Counted from the first letter of the stretch, positions 9,332-17,758 are shown. The stretch is 54,062 bases of DNA from JAMIFN01 sp964544605 (GCA_964544605.1 CAZJBX010000017.1:1-54062); one strand, 5' to 3'. Numbers and translations: made by a program. The notes: generated from the sequence alone by a model not told the origin.

Positions 9332-9387
9332 ATGCTTCTTTAGTTGCGTCCCTCTCCTACAGCATCATTACGGCCCTTCCTCCACTG

Positions 9388-9462
9388 CGTCATTGCGGCC
9401 CCCGAGCCGCAATCTCGGCTTTTCATCTCGATGGAGACTGCGGGTCAAGCCCGCAGTGACGC
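9388..9462. repeat. Palindromic intergenic repeat, copy 2 (fuller unit)
   Basis: The 58-base core at 9404-9461 matches copy 1. In addition the ends form an inverted repeat, GCGTCATTGCGG (9388-9399) against CCGCAGTGACGC (9451-9462), with one mismatch. An 8-base stem, ATTGCGGC with GCCGCAAT, lies in the left part. The unit sits six bases from the argF stop codon (9468-9470), so it could also act as a transcript 3' end or stabiliser for argF. Confidence 0.85.
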
Positions 9463-9467
9463 TGCTT

Positions 9468-10427
9468 TTATGAAACTTTGCCAAGCAATAGGTATTCTAG
9501 AAGCGCCTTTTGCACATGCATCCGATTTTCTGCCTCATCCCAGACAACGGACTGGGGGCCGTCGATGACTTCAGCCGTGACTTCTTCGCCACGGTGGGCA
9601 GGCAGGCAGTGCATGAATAGGGCCTCAGCTTTGGCCGCAGCCATCATGCGGCTGTCCACGCACCAGTTGGCAAAGGCGCGTTTGCGCGCTTCGTTTTCGG
9701 CCTCGTAGCCCATGCTGGTCCACACATCGGTGGTCACCAAGTCCACGCCTTCACAGGCTGCCAGTGGGTCGTCAAAGTGGCGGTAGTTGCGGGCCGTTTG
9801 GCCGGGGCCCAAGGCCGCCAACTGGGTGTCCACCTCATAGCCCTTCGGCGTTGAGACATGCACTTCAAAGCCAAGAATCTGCGCCGCTTGAATCCAAGTG
9901 TGGGCCATATTGTTGCCGTCACCCACCCAAGCCACTTTAATGCCTTTGAGGTTGTCGGCCAAGTTCGGCAGGCTCAAGTCGCCTCGGTATTCGATATAGG
10001 TCAAGAGATCGGCCAAGATTTGGCAGGGGTGGTATTCGTTGGTGAGGCCGTTGATAACGGGCACGCGCGAGTGCTGGGCAAAGCGCTCGAGTTTACTTTG
10101 CTCAAAGGTGCGAATCATGACGATGTCCGTCATGCGGCTGATGACGCGGGCCGAATCTTCAATCGGCTCGCTGCGGCCGAGCTGGCTGTCGCCCGTGGTC
10201 AGGTGCACCACTGAGCCGCCGAGCTGGTACATGCCCGCCTCAAAACTGACCCGTGTGCGGGTGCTGGCCTTTTCAAAAATCATGGCCAAAGTGCGGTCGT
10301 TCAAGGGCTGGTATTTTTCAAAGGCTTTGAATTTGCGCTTGATTTCCAACGCGCGCGCCAATACATGGGCGTATTCCTCGGCGCTGAAGTCAGGAAATTG
10401 CAGGTAGTGGCGAATCGGGGCAGTCAT
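9468..10427 (-). CDS. argF: Ornithine carbamoyltransferase
   Basis: A 319-residue enzyme that joins carbamoyl phosphate and ornithine to citrulline in arginine synthesis. The carbamoyl-phosphate motif STRTR is at residues 55-59 and the ornithine-side motif HCLPAHRGEE is near the C-terminus. ATG at 10427, with AAAGG about ten bases upstream, was preferred to an in-frame TTG at 10442. It lies 23 bases behind argD on the same strand, which suggests an argD-argF operon. Confidence 0.96.
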   Translation of the reverse strand: MTAPIRHYLQFPDFSAEEYAHVLARALEIKRKFKAFEKYQPLNDRTLAMIFEKASTRTRVSFEAGMYQLGGSVVHLTTGDSQLGRSEPIEDSARVISRMTDIVMIRTFEQSKLERFAQHSRVPVINGLTNEYHPCQILADLLTYIEYRGDLSLPNLADNLKGIKVAWVGDGNNMAHTWIQAAQILGFEVHVSTPKGYEVDTQLAALGPGQTARNYRHFDDPLAACEGVDLVTTDVWTSMGYEAENEARKRAFANWCVDSRMMAAAKAEALFMHCLPAHRGEEVTAEVIDGPQSVVWDEAENRMHVQKALLEYLLLGKVS

Positions 10428-10450
10428 GCTCTGGCCTTTCAAATGGGGGT

Positions 10451-11635
10451 TCAGGCGAGGAATTCGCGCACGATGGGCAGCAAAATGGCCAACACTTCAT
10501 CCACCTCAGCGGCGCTGATGATGAGCGGCGGCACCAAGCGCACCACGCTGTCTGCGGTGACGGACAGCAGCAGGCCAGCCTCGGCAGCGCGGGTCAAAAT
10601 CTCACCGCAGGGGCGATCCAGCTCCAGGCCCACCATCAGGCCCTGGCCACGCACTTCCTTCACGCCAGCCACGCCCGCCAAGCCTTGGCGCAGGCCGTCC
10701 ATCAGGCGTTCACCCATGGCGCTGGCATGGGCCAGCAAGCCTTCTTCTTCCATGATGCGAATGGTTTCCACCCCCGCACGCATGGCCAAGGGGTTGCCGC
10801 CAAAGGTGGTGCCGTGGTTGCCCGGTTGCAGCACATCGGCGGCTTTAGGGCCAGCAACGACGGCCCCAATCGGCACGCCTGAGCCCAAGCCTTTGGCTAG
10901 CGGCATGACATCGGCCTGAATGCCTGCCCACTGGTGGGCAAACCATTTGCCGGTGCGGCCCACGCCGCATTGCACTTCGTCAATCATCATGAGCCAGTCG
11001 CGTTCATCGCAAAGCTGGCGCACTTGCCGCAGGTACTCGCCGCGCATGGGGTTGACACCGCCCTCGCCCTGTATGGTTTCAAAAAACACGGCGGCGATGT
11101 CGTCACGGCCTGCGGTGGCGGCCTTCAGTGCCTCAATGTCGTTCAAAGGCACACGAATAAAACCTTCGACCAGCGGCTCAAAGCCCTCTTGCACCTTGGG
11201 GTTGCCCGTGGCGCTGAGGGTGGCGATGCTGCGGCCATGAAAAGCCCGTTCGTACACCACCACTTGCGGCTTGGCAATGCCTTTGCCGTGGCCGAATTTG
11301 CGGGCGATTTTCAGCGCGGCTTCGTTGGCCTCAAGCCCAGAGTTGCAGAAAAACGCATTCGTCATGCCTGAGAGCGCAACCAGCTTGGCGGCCAATTGCT
11401 CTTGCAAAGGCATGTGGAAGTAGTTGCTGAAGTGGATGCCACGGCTGAGCTGCTCTTGCAGCGCAGGCACCAGCTTGGGGTGGTTGTGCCCCAAGGTATT
11501 GACGGCGATGCCGCCCAAGGCATCAAGGTAGGACTTGCCATCGACATCCCACACGCGGCAGCCTTGGCCGTGGCTGAGGGTGATGGGCAGTCGCCCGTAG
11601 GTGTTCATCACATGGGGGGAGGCAGCTTGTGTCAT
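10451..11635 (-). CDS. argD: Acetylornithine aminotransferase
   Basis: A 394-residue class III, PLP-dependent aminotransferase. The PLP site is visible as IDEVQCGVGRTG followed by LAKGLGSGVPIGAVV, whose lysine would bind the cofactor. It converts N-acetylglutamate semialdehyde to N-acetylornithine, the step before argF chemistry. The start at 11635 (MTQAASPHVMNTYGRLP) fits the family length; the ribosome binding site is weak. A terminator-like hairpin between efp and argD suggests a separate promoter for argD-argF. Confidence 0.95.
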   Translation of the reverse strand: MTQAASPHVMNTYGRLPITLSHGQGCRVWDVDGKSYLDALGGIAVNTLGHNHPKLVPALQEQLSRGIHFSNYFHMPLQEQLAAKLVALSGMTNAFFCNSGLEANEAALKIARKFGHGKGIAKPQVVVYERAFHGRSIATLSATGNPKVQEGFEPLVEGFIRVPLNDIEALKAATAGRDDIAAVFFETIQGEGGVNPMRGEYLRQVRQLCDERDWLMMIDEVQCGVGRTGKWFAHQWAGIQADVMPLAKGLGSGVPIGAVVAGPKAADVLQPGNHGTTFGGNPLAMRAGVETIRIMEEEGLLAHASAMGERLMDGLRQGLAGVAGVKEVRGQGLMVGLELDRPCGEILTRAAEAGLLLSVTADSVVRLVPPLIISAAEVDEVLAILLPIVREFLA

Positions 11636-11670
11636 AAGAGAATGGGAAAAAGAAAAGAAGCTGTGGGGCC

Positions 11671-11702
11671 AAAAAAGCAAAAAGCGCCCAGCGGCGCCTT
11701 TT
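11671..11702 (-). terminator. Rho-independent terminator after efp
   Basis: On the minus strand a GCGCC-GCTG-GGCGC stem is followed by T-rich sequence (TTTTTGCTTTTTT). It lies between the efp stop and the argD start. Confidence 0.7.
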
Positions 11703-11726
11703 GCACGGCTGCGCCAGGCGCAAAAA

Positions 11727-12281
11727 TTACACGCGCTTGCGGTATTCGCCAGTGCGGGTATCGACCTCGATTTTGTCGCCTTGATCGACGAACAAAGGCA
11801 CGGCCACTTCAAAGCCTGTGGCCAGTTTGGCGGGCTTGAGCACTTTGCCAGAGGTATCGCCCTTCACGCCGGGCTCAGTCCAAGTGATTTCACGCACCAC
11901 GCTGGTGGGCAGCTCGATGGAAATCGCTTTGCCGTCGTAGAACACAACTTCACATTCCATGCCGTCTTCAAGGTAGTTCAAAGCGTCGCCCATATTGGCC
12001 GCTTCCACCTCGTATTGGTTGTATTCTTGGTCCATGAAGACATACATGGGATCGGCGAAATAGCTGTAAGTGCAGTCCTTGTGCTCCAGAATCACTTGAT
12101 CCATTTTGTCATCAGCTTTGAACACCACTTCAGTACCCGTGTTGCTGAGCAAGCCTTTGAGCTTCATGCGCACAGTGGCTGCACCACGGCCACCACGGGC
12201 GTATTCGGTGCGCAGCACAATCATGGGATCTTTGCCCTGCATGATGACATTACCAGCGCGGATTTCTTGAGCGATTTTCAT
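11727..12281 (-). CDS. efp: Translation elongation factor P, arginine-tip type
   Basis: A 184-residue protein, the normal EF-P length. EF-P enters the ribosome between the P and E sites and relieves stalling at consecutive prolines. The tip loop reads YARGGRGAATVRMKLKG with arginine at residue 32, as in Pseudomonas and Neisseria proteins that are rhamnosylated by EarP, and not the lysine of the E. coli type. No earP gene is adjacent in this window; the neighbours are murB and argD. The start at 12281 matches the conserved N-terminus (MKIAQEIRAGNV). Upstream in-frame sequence is not family-like and was left out. Confidence 0.97.
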   Translation of the reverse strand: MKIAQEIRAGNVIMQGKDPMIVLRTEYARGGRGAATVRMKLKGLLSNTGTEVVFKADDKMDQVILEHKDCTYSYFADPMYVFMDQEYNQYEVEAANMGDALNYLEDGMECEVVFYDGKAISIELPTSVVREITWTEPGVKGDTSGKVLKPAKLATGFEVAVPLFVDQGDKIEVDTRTGEYRKRV

Positions 12282-12348
12282 AAAACAGATTTCGTAAAAA
12301 TTGAAAGGGGACGAACTAGCCAACGCAGCTAGGGCAAAAAGAACAATT

Positions 12349-13416
12349 TTAAACCCAAACAGGCTCGGGCTCCAGACGGATGCCAAAGCGCTCGTACACA
12401 CTGGTTTGAATCGCCTTGGCCAAGGTCATGACCTCGCCGCCGCTGCACGGATCGGCCGCGCCGCCCTTGTTCACCAACACCAGCGCCTGCTTCTCATACA
12501 CCCCTGCGCGGCCTATGCTTTTGCCCTTCCAGCCGCAGGCATCAATGAGCCAGCCTGCCGCCAGCTTGACGCTGCCATCGGGCATGGGGTAGTGCACCAG
12601 CTTGGGCTCGCGGGCGATGATGTCCTCGCATTGCTCTGGCGTGACTGTGGGGTTTTTGAAGAAGCTGCCTGCATTGCCAATCTCGCTGGGCTCGGGCAGT
12701 TTGGCCTGCCGTATCGCCACCACCATGGCAAAAATCTGCCGCGCTTGCGCAATGGCGGGGCCGTCTGGCAAAGGCGTGTGCGCCAAATAGCGTTCCAAAT
12801 CGGCATAGCCCAAATCAGGCTGCCAAGCTTTGGGCAAGGCAAAGCGCACGCGGGCAATCAAGGCTTTGCCGGCCAAACCCATGCGGTCGCTGTGCTTAAA
12901 AATCGAATCGCGGTAGGCAAAGGCGCATTGCGCCGCATCAAGGCTAAAAAGCTCACCGCTGATGAGGTGCACCGCATCCAAACTGTGAAAGCGGTCTTGC
13001 AGCTCCACACCATAAGCGCCAATATTCTGCACAGGCGCAGCGCCCACGCTGCCAGGGATGTAGGCCAAGTTCTCTAACCCTGGGTAGCCTTGGGCCAAAG
13101 TCCAAGCCACAAAATCATGCCAATTCTCGCCGCCACCAGCCTCCACAATCCAGTGCTGATCGGTTTCCTCCACCAAACGGCGGCCCATGATCTCGTTTTT
13201 CAAAACCAAGGCCCGCACATCGCCCGTGAGCACAATATTGCAACCGCCGCCGAGCACAAACTTTTCGCGTGCGGCCAAGACAGCATCAGCCAGCAGCGCC
13301 TGCACATCTTGCGGGCTGCTGATGCGCAGCAAAGCATCGGCCTTGGCTGCAATGCCAAAGCTGTTCATGCTTTGCAGGGAAACATTGCGCTCTACAATGG
13401 GCGTTTGTATGGCCAT
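12349..13416 (-). CDS. murB: UDP-N-acetylenolpyruvoylglucosamine reductase
   Basis: A 355-residue FAD enzyme that reduces UDP-GlcNAc-enolpyruvate to UDP-MurNAc in peptidoglycan synthesis. The FAD-binding part has LGGGCNIVLTGD and the active-site region has YIPGSVGAAPVQNIGAYGVE and GNAGSFFKNP, whose serine is the usual proton donor. The start at 13416 gives a normal family length. The frame is open for about 550 bases more upstream, but that stretch is antisense to yajQ and was left out. Its start faces the yajQ start across 33 bases, a compact divergent promoter. Confidence 0.95.
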   Translation of the reverse strand: MAIQTPIVERNVSLQSMNSFGIAAKADALLRISSPQDVQALLADAVLAAREKFVLGGGCNIVLTGDVRALVLKNEIMGRRLVEETDQHWIVEAGGGENWHDFVAWTLAQGYPGLENLAYIPGSVGAAPVQNIGAYGVELQDRFHSLDAVHLISGELFSLDAAQCAFAYRDSIFKHSDRMGLAGKALIARVRFALPKAWQPDLGYADLERYLAHTPLPDGPAIAQARQIFAMVVAIRQAKLPEPSEIGNAGSFFKNPTVTPEQCEDIIAREPKLVHYPMPDGSVKLAAGWLIDACGWKGKSIGRAGVYEKQALVLVNKGGAADPCSGGEVMTLAKAIQTSVYERFGIRLEPEPVWV

Positions 13417-13449
13417 TTCAAACTTTATTAAACGAAAGGAGTGAGGGAT

Positions 13450-13935
13450 ATGCCTTCTTTTGACACTGTGTGCGAACCCGATATGGTCGAGGTCAAGAAC
13501 GCCGTAGAAAATGCGGCCAAAGAAATCGGCACGCGCTTTGATTTTAAGGGCACGAGCGCCAGCCTTGAGCTCAAGGACAAAGAGATCACCTTGATTGGCG
13601 ATGCCGACTTCCAATTGCAGCAAATTGAAGATGTGCTGCGCAGCAAATTGGCCAAGCGCCAAGTCGATGTCCGCTTTTTGGAGCTGGGCAGCGTTGAGAA
13701 AATTGGCGGCGACAAGGTCAAGCAAATCGCCAAGGTCCGCTCTGGCATTGAAACTGAGGCGGCCAAAAAGATCCAGAAGTTGCTGAAAGAAAGCAAGATG
13801 AAGGTGCAAGCCTCCATTCAAGGCGATAGCGTGCGCGTCAGCGGTGCCAAACGCGATGACTTGCAAGCGGCCATGGCCCTCATCCGCAAAGAGGTCAGCG
13901 ACCTGCCGCTGGAGTTCAACAACTTCCGCGACTGA
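13450..13935 (+). CDS. yajQ: YajQ-family nucleotide-binding protein
   Basis: A 161-residue protein of the YajQ family (MPSFDTVCEPDMVEVKNAV, then RFDFKGTSASLEL). YajQ members have been reported to bind cyclic di-GMP or other nucleotides and to affect virulence or phage transcription in some species; the role here is not known. AAAGGAG at 13435-13441 with an 8-base spacer fixes the ATG at 13450, although a GTG in frame at 13441 is also open. It is divergent from murB and is followed at 35 bases by a periplasmic protein gene on the same strand. Confidence 0.93.
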   Translation: MPSFDTVCEPDMVEVKNAVENAAKEIGTRFDFKGTSASLELKDKEITLIGDADFQLQQIEDVLRSKLAKRQVDVRFLELGSVEKIGGDKVKQIAKVRSGIETEAAKKIQKLLKESKMKVQASIQGDSVRVSGAKRDDLQAAMALIRKEVSDLPLEFNNFRD

Positions 13936-13970
13936 AAGCCGCTTTGCCTCAACACTGGGAACCATCAACT

Positions 13971-14657
13971 ATGCGTGTTTTGTCTTCCTCTTTCGTGGCC
14001 TTACTCAGTGTGCTGGGCTTGGGCGTGCTCAGCCCCAGTGCCAGTGCCCAAAATGTGGTGCTCACTGGCATTCTTGGCGACAAAGCCTTGGTTAGCATCG
14101 ATGGCTACGCCCCAGTCATGCTGCATGTGGGTCAAGCGCGGCAGAATATTGAGTTGATCAAGGTGGATGCCCAGCGCCATGCCGCACTGGTGCGCATCGA
14201 CAACAGCACACGCGAATTGCGCTTGGGCGCAACACCTTCCACCATTGGCGGCGGTGGCGGCGGCTCCAAAGAAGTGCTGGGCGGCCAAGGGCGCAGCATC
14301 ACCCTGTCTTTGGGCAGCGACAGCCACTATTACGCTGAAGCCTATATCAATGAGGATCGCATCCGCTTTATGGTCGATGCCGAAGCCTCAGACATTGCCC
14401 TGAGCCAAGACGATGCCAACCGCCTCGACCTCAGCCGCCTGCAACGCGGCGATATGGCCACTTTGAAAACCCCACACGGCCCCTATCTTGGCGAGCGGGT
14501 CACTGTCGGCCGCCTCAGGGTGGGCGAAGTGGAAATGCAGAACATTTCCGTCATCATCGTGCCCAAATTGCCGATTGCGATTTTGGGGCAAAGCTTTCTC
14601 AAGCATTTCAAGTCCCAAAAGGTCAATGACATGCTGCTGCTGGAGCGCTTGCGTTAA
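13971..14657 (+). CDS. Periplasmic retropepsin-like protein with altered active site
   Basis: A 228-residue protein with a signal peptide (MRVLSSSFVALLSVLGLGVLS, cleavage probably after ASA at residue 26). The first 90 residues form a small beta domain, then a run of six glycines (about residues 93-98), then an aspartic-protease domain of the TIGR02281 retropepsin-like type, recognisable from FMVD...SDIALSQDDANRL and the late AILGQSFLKHF. In the family the catalytic motif is DTG or DSG; here it is D136-A137-E138 (14376-14384). The aspartate remains but the two following residues do not fit, so activity is doubtful. It may be a binding protein derived from a protease. The ATG at 13971 is the one that gives a clean signal peptide. 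Confidence 0.8.
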   Translation: MRVLSSSFVALLSVLGLGVLSPSASAQNVVLTGILGDKALVSIDGYAPVMLHVGQARQNIELIKVDAQRHAALVRIDNSTRELRLGATPSTIGGGGGGSKEVLGGQGRSITLSLGSDSHYYAEAYINEDRIRFMVDAEASDIALSQDDANRLDLSRLQRGDMATLKTPHGPYLGERVTVGRLRVGEVEMQNISVIIVPKLPIAILGQSFLKHFKSQKVNDMLLLERLR

Positions 14658-14682
14658 ATTCTGCCGCACAGCGTCCTCGCAT

Positions 14683-14722
14683 AAAAAAACCTCTTGCGCC
14701 ATGCACGCAAGAGGTTTTTTTT
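14683..14722. terminator. Bidirectional terminator between convergent genes
   Basis: A long stem (AAAAAAACCTCTTGCG with CGCAAGAGGTTTTTTT, loop of seven) has T-runs on both strands. It closes the retropepsin-like gene on the plus strand and the rodZ operon on the minus strand. Confidence 0.93.
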
Positions 14723-14740
14723 AACCATGCCCAGCTTGCC

Positions 14741-15703
14741 TTAAGGCAAAGGCAGCTCAGCGCGATACACGCCTTTTTTGCCATCCAAGGCAGGCACAGG
14801 CTGGCCATTTTGCCGCACTTGTACGGCTTCCAAGCGACCAATATTGACGAAATAGGGCGGCTTGCCTTCCAGCTCCAAACTCTCACCTGCTTTAAGGGCG
14901 CGGTTGATCAATTGCTTTTTATCGGCATCTTTCACCTGCACCCAGCTCTCAGCTTGGGCGGCAATTTGCAACTTCACACTGCTAATCACAGGAATCAAAG
15001 TGACCACAGGCGCATCGCCACTCACCAGTTGCTCCACCACATATTTGTCATCGGCCACGGTCAACACTTGCACGCCAGCGGGCAAAGTCGCTTGTGCTGT
15101 TGGCACAAGCTCGGCATCGCCGTCTGCACTGGCCATGCCCTCTTGCGGCAAAGCCATGCCATCCATCTCTGGCGCCAGCTCATCCGTGGGCGTGATAAGG
15201 GGAGCCGCTGCGCTAGAGTCAAGCTGCTCGGGCTTGGCTTTGAGGCCGAACCAAAGCAGCCCAGCCAAAGCCAAAACCAGCAAAACCACCCACAGCAGCT
15301 TGAGCACGGGCTTGCTGCCGCCTGCGGCGCGGGCAGGTATGGGCATGTTCAAAGCCTGACGGCGTGCCTCGGTTTGCGCCATTGCGGTGCTGCTGCGCAC
15401 GGACGACTCAGGCAACAAAGCCAGCACAGGTTCGGGTGCAATTTGCAAATGGCGGCAAATGCTGGCGCTCAGGGCACGGGCAAAAGCCAAATCAGGCATG
15501 TCGTCGAGCTGATCATTCTCCAGCGCCTCAATGCGTTTACTCGGCACTTTCAGCGTGGCTGAGAGCAGCTCCACATGAATGCCTTTGGCCTCTCGTGCCT
15601 GCCGCAGCATGGCCCCAGCACTGCGGCCAGTGGCGGCCTCAGCCCCAGCTTGTTCTTCGTGCTCTTGCGATTCAGTGTCCGCAAAATCAATGGCTTGGGT
15701 CAT
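14741..15703 (-). CDS. rodZ: RodZ-like cytoskeletal/morphogenesis protein
   Basis: A 320-residue bitopic membrane protein. Residues about 29-90 form a helix-turn-helix of the RodZ type, 134-154 a single membrane segment, then an acidic, proline- and alanine-rich linker, and from about residue 240 a beta-rich periplasmic domain (DUF4115). RodZ links MreB filaments to the cell-wall machinery. The start at 15703 has GAGAGG at a good distance and overlaps the end of pilF by 17 bases. In many betaproteobacteria ispG follows rodZ; here a terminator follows instead. Confidence 0.93.
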   Translation of the reverse strand: MTQAIDFADTESQEHEEQAGAEAATGRSAGAMLRQAREAKGIHVELLSATLKVPSKRIEALENDQLDDMPDLAFARALSASICRHLQIAPEPVLALLPESSVRSSTAMAQTEARRQALNMPIPARAAGGSKPVLKLLWVVLLVLALAGLLWFGLKAKPEQLDSSAAAPLITPTDELAPEMDGMALPQEGMASADGDAELVPTAQATLPAGVQVLTVADDKYVVEQLVSGDAPVVTLIPVISSVKLQIAAQAESWVQVKDADKKQLINRALKAGESLELEGKPPYFVNIGRLEAVQVRQNGQPVPALDGKKGVYRAELPLP

Positions 15704-16520
15704 CAAAAACCTCTCGTTCCAATAGGTCGGCCTCATGGCTGTGCGCAAAACGGCTGCGCAACTGCGATGCCAGTTGTGAATAGGCCAGGTGGTTGTTCAA
15801 AATGCGTTCAATGCGCAGGCCCAGCCACAGGGTTTGGGCATTGGCAAATTCGCTGTTGTTAAGGCGGCGCAGATAAAAACGCGCCTGCTCGTATTGCTGC
15901 TGCTGGTAAAGCAATTGCCCCAGGTTGTAATTGCTGATGGGGTTCATGGGGTCGCGCTCAAGCGATTGGCGGAAACTCGCTTCCGCCGATTTAGAGTCGC
16001 CAGCCTGCACTTGGCACAGCGCCAAATTCATATAAGAGCGCGAAGCCTCGACCCCGCCTGCGGCAATGGCTTTGTTGAATTGGGCAAAGGCTTCGTTGTA
16101 GTTTTTGGCACGGCAGTGCAGCAGGCCCAAATTGTTCGCCGCCGTTGCATTGTTGGCATCCAAGGCTTGCGCGCGGCGCAAACTATCCATGGCGTTGGCA
16201 TCTTCATTCAAGCGCATATAGATAAGCCCACGCAAAATCCACGCATCCACCGAACTGGGCAACAGTTGCAGCACTTGATTGACCTCGTCAAGGGCAATGC
16301 GGTCTTTGCCCTGCTCAAAATAACCCATGGCCAATTCATAACGGATTTGTGCCCGGTGCATCTCTTGGCCTTGCTCGGCACTGGTGCGCAAATCAGCCCG
16401 GCCTTGTGGTCCCGTATGGGTGCAAGCGCCCAATAGCAGGGCGCAGGCCAACAGCCCCGCGCGCAAGGGCCAAGTCGCACGCGGCATGTGAGTCGAAGAA
16501 AACAGCATTTGGGCTCTCAT
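15687..16520 (-). CDS. pilF: Type IV pilus biogenesis lipoprotein with TPR repeats (PilF/PilW)
   Basis: A 277-residue lipoprotein with lipobox LLGAC and acylated cysteine at residue 33, followed by five or six tetratricopeptide repeats (for example YELAMGYFEQGKDRIALDEV and NNLGLLHCRAKNYNEAFAQF). PilF/PilW is the pilotin that brings the PilQ secretin to the outer membrane. ATG at 16520, with GAAGG nine bases upstream, was chosen over an in-frame TTG at 16535. It stands 42 bases behind rlmN and overlaps rodZ, the usual order. Confidence 0.93.
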   Translation of the reverse strand: MRAQMLFSSTHMPRATWPLRAGLLACALLLGACTHTGPQGRADLRTSAEQGQEMHRAQIRYELAMGYFEQGKDRIALDEVNQVLQLLPSSVDAWILRGLIYMRLNEDANAMDSLRRAQALDANNATAANNLGLLHCRAKNYNEAFAQFNKAIAAGGVEASRSYMNLALCQVQAGDSKSAEASFRQSLERDPMNPISNYNLGQLLYQQQQYEQARFYLRRLNNSEFANAQTLWLGLRIERILNNHLAYSQLASQLRSRFAHSHEADLLEREVFDDPSH

Positions 16521-16562
16521 GGGGTATGCCTTCAAGAAGATGGGCCAATGCCTCAGTGTGGC

Positions 16563-17687
16563 TCAAGCCTGACTGGGTTTGGACTGGAGATCGGCGCGGC
16601 GCTGAATTTGAATGCGGTGCTCGACCTTGGTGCGGTCTTTCACATCGCCTGCGAGCTGGCCGCAGGCTGCATCAATGTCATCGCCTCGGGTCTTGCGCAC
16701 GGTGGTCACAATGCCAGCCTCGCTCAGAATGTGCGCAAACTGCGTAATGCTAGCATTAGACGAGCGCCTCAAACCCGACTCAGGGAAGGGATTGAAAGGA
16801 ATCAGGTTGAACTTGCACGGTAGGCGGTGCTTTTTCACCAAATCAATCAGGGCTTGAGCGTGCTCGGGCAAATCGTTCACGCCATCGAGCATGCAGTATT
16901 CAAGGGTGATGAAGTCGCGCGGCGCAAATTCCAAATAGGCTTTGCAGGTGGGCAGCAGGCTCTCAAGCGGGAATTTGCGGTTCAATGGCACAAGGTGGTC
17001 GCGCAAATCGTTGTAGGGCGCGTGCAGGCTCACGGCCAAGGCCACGGGGCAATCTTGGCCCAGTTGCTCAATCATGGGCACCACGCCCGAAGTCGATACC
17101 GTGAGGCGGCGGCGCGAGAGGCCATAGGCGTGGTCATCGAGCATGACACGCAGCGCAGGCAGCACGGCGCTGTAGTTTTGTAGGGGCTCGCCCATGCCCA
17201 TCATCACCACATTGCTGATAACGCGCTCACTGCTGCCCAAACGCAGCCGCAAGGTGTGCTCGGCATACCAAATTTGCGCCACGATTTCCGCCGTGCTGAG
17301 GTTGCGGCTAAAGCCCTGATGCCCCGTAGAGCAAAAGCGGCAGCCTACGGCACAGCCCGCTTGCGAGGAGATGCACAAAGTGCCGCGATCGCTCTCAGGG
17401 ATGAACACCGTTTCAATCAGGTTGCCATCGCCGACATCAAACAGCCACTTGGTCGTGCCGTCTTGTGACACATGCTCGCTCACCACAGGCGGCGCTTGCA
17501 CGCAGGCGACTTCGGGCAGCTTTTCCCGCAGCGATTTGGCCAAATCACTCATCTGGGCAAAATCATGCACGCCTTTTTGGTGAATCCAGCGGAACAATTG
17601 CGTGGCACGGAAGCGCTTTTCGCCCAAGCTGGCGCAGAAATCCACCATGCCATTCAAATCAAGGCCCAATAGGTTTTGCTTGCTCAC
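16563..17687 (-). CDS. rlmN: Dual-specificity 23S rRNA/tRNA adenine-C2 methyltransferase RlmN
   Basis: A 374-residue radical SAM enzyme that methylates C2 of A2503 in 23S rRNA and A37 in some tRNAs. The iron-sulfur motif CxxxCxxC is C112, C116, C119 (CAVGCRFC), and the second catalytic cysteine lies in VRKTRGDDIDAACGQL near the C-terminus. The start is GTG at 17687 with GGGAG six bases upstream. A terminator-like hairpin ends only about a dozen bases before this start, so transcription from ndk may be attenuated here. Confidence 0.96.
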   Translation of the reverse strand: MSKQNLLGLDLNGMVDFCASLGEKRFRATQLFRWIHQKGVHDFAQMSDLAKSLREKLPEVACVQAPPVVSEHVSQDGTTKWLFDVGDGNLIETVFIPESDRGTLCISSQAGCAVGCRFCSTGHQGFSRNLSTAEIVAQIWYAEHTLRLRLGSSERVISNVVMMGMGEPLQNYSAVLPALRVMLDDHAYGLSRRRLTVSTSGVVPMIEQLGQDCPVALAVSLHAPYNDLRDHLVPLNRKFPLESLLPTCKAYLEFAPRDFITLEYCMLDGVNDLPEHAQALIDLVKKHRLPCKFNLIPFNPFPESGLRRSSNASITQFAHILSEAGIVTTVRKTRGDDIDAACGQLAGDVKDRTKVEHRIQIQRRADLQSKPSQA

Positions 17688-17698
17688 ACTGAACTCCC

Positions 17699-17746
17699 AA
17701 AAAGAAAAAGGCAGTGCGTGTGCGCTTGGTAGCGCTACGCCCTGCC
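17699..17746 (-). terminator. Hairpin with T-run between ndk and rlmN
   Basis: On the minus strand GGCAGGGCGTAGCGC pairs imperfectly with GCGCACACGCACTGCC across a short loop, followed by TTTTTCTTTTT. The T-run ends close to the rlmN ribosome binding site. It may terminate ndk messages and let only part of transcription into rlmN. Confidence 0.7.
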
Positions 17747-17758
17747 CTAGCCTAAGGT

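Noticed and set aside
9181..9467. CRISPR array
   Set aside because: Only two copies of a 58-base palindromic unit with a 72-base interval; no regular short repeats and no cas genes anywhere in the window.
13417..13968. Upstream in-frame extension of murB of about 184 codons
   Set aside because: It lies exactly antisense to yajQ, which has a good ribosome binding site and family match; MurB homologues do not carry such an extension.
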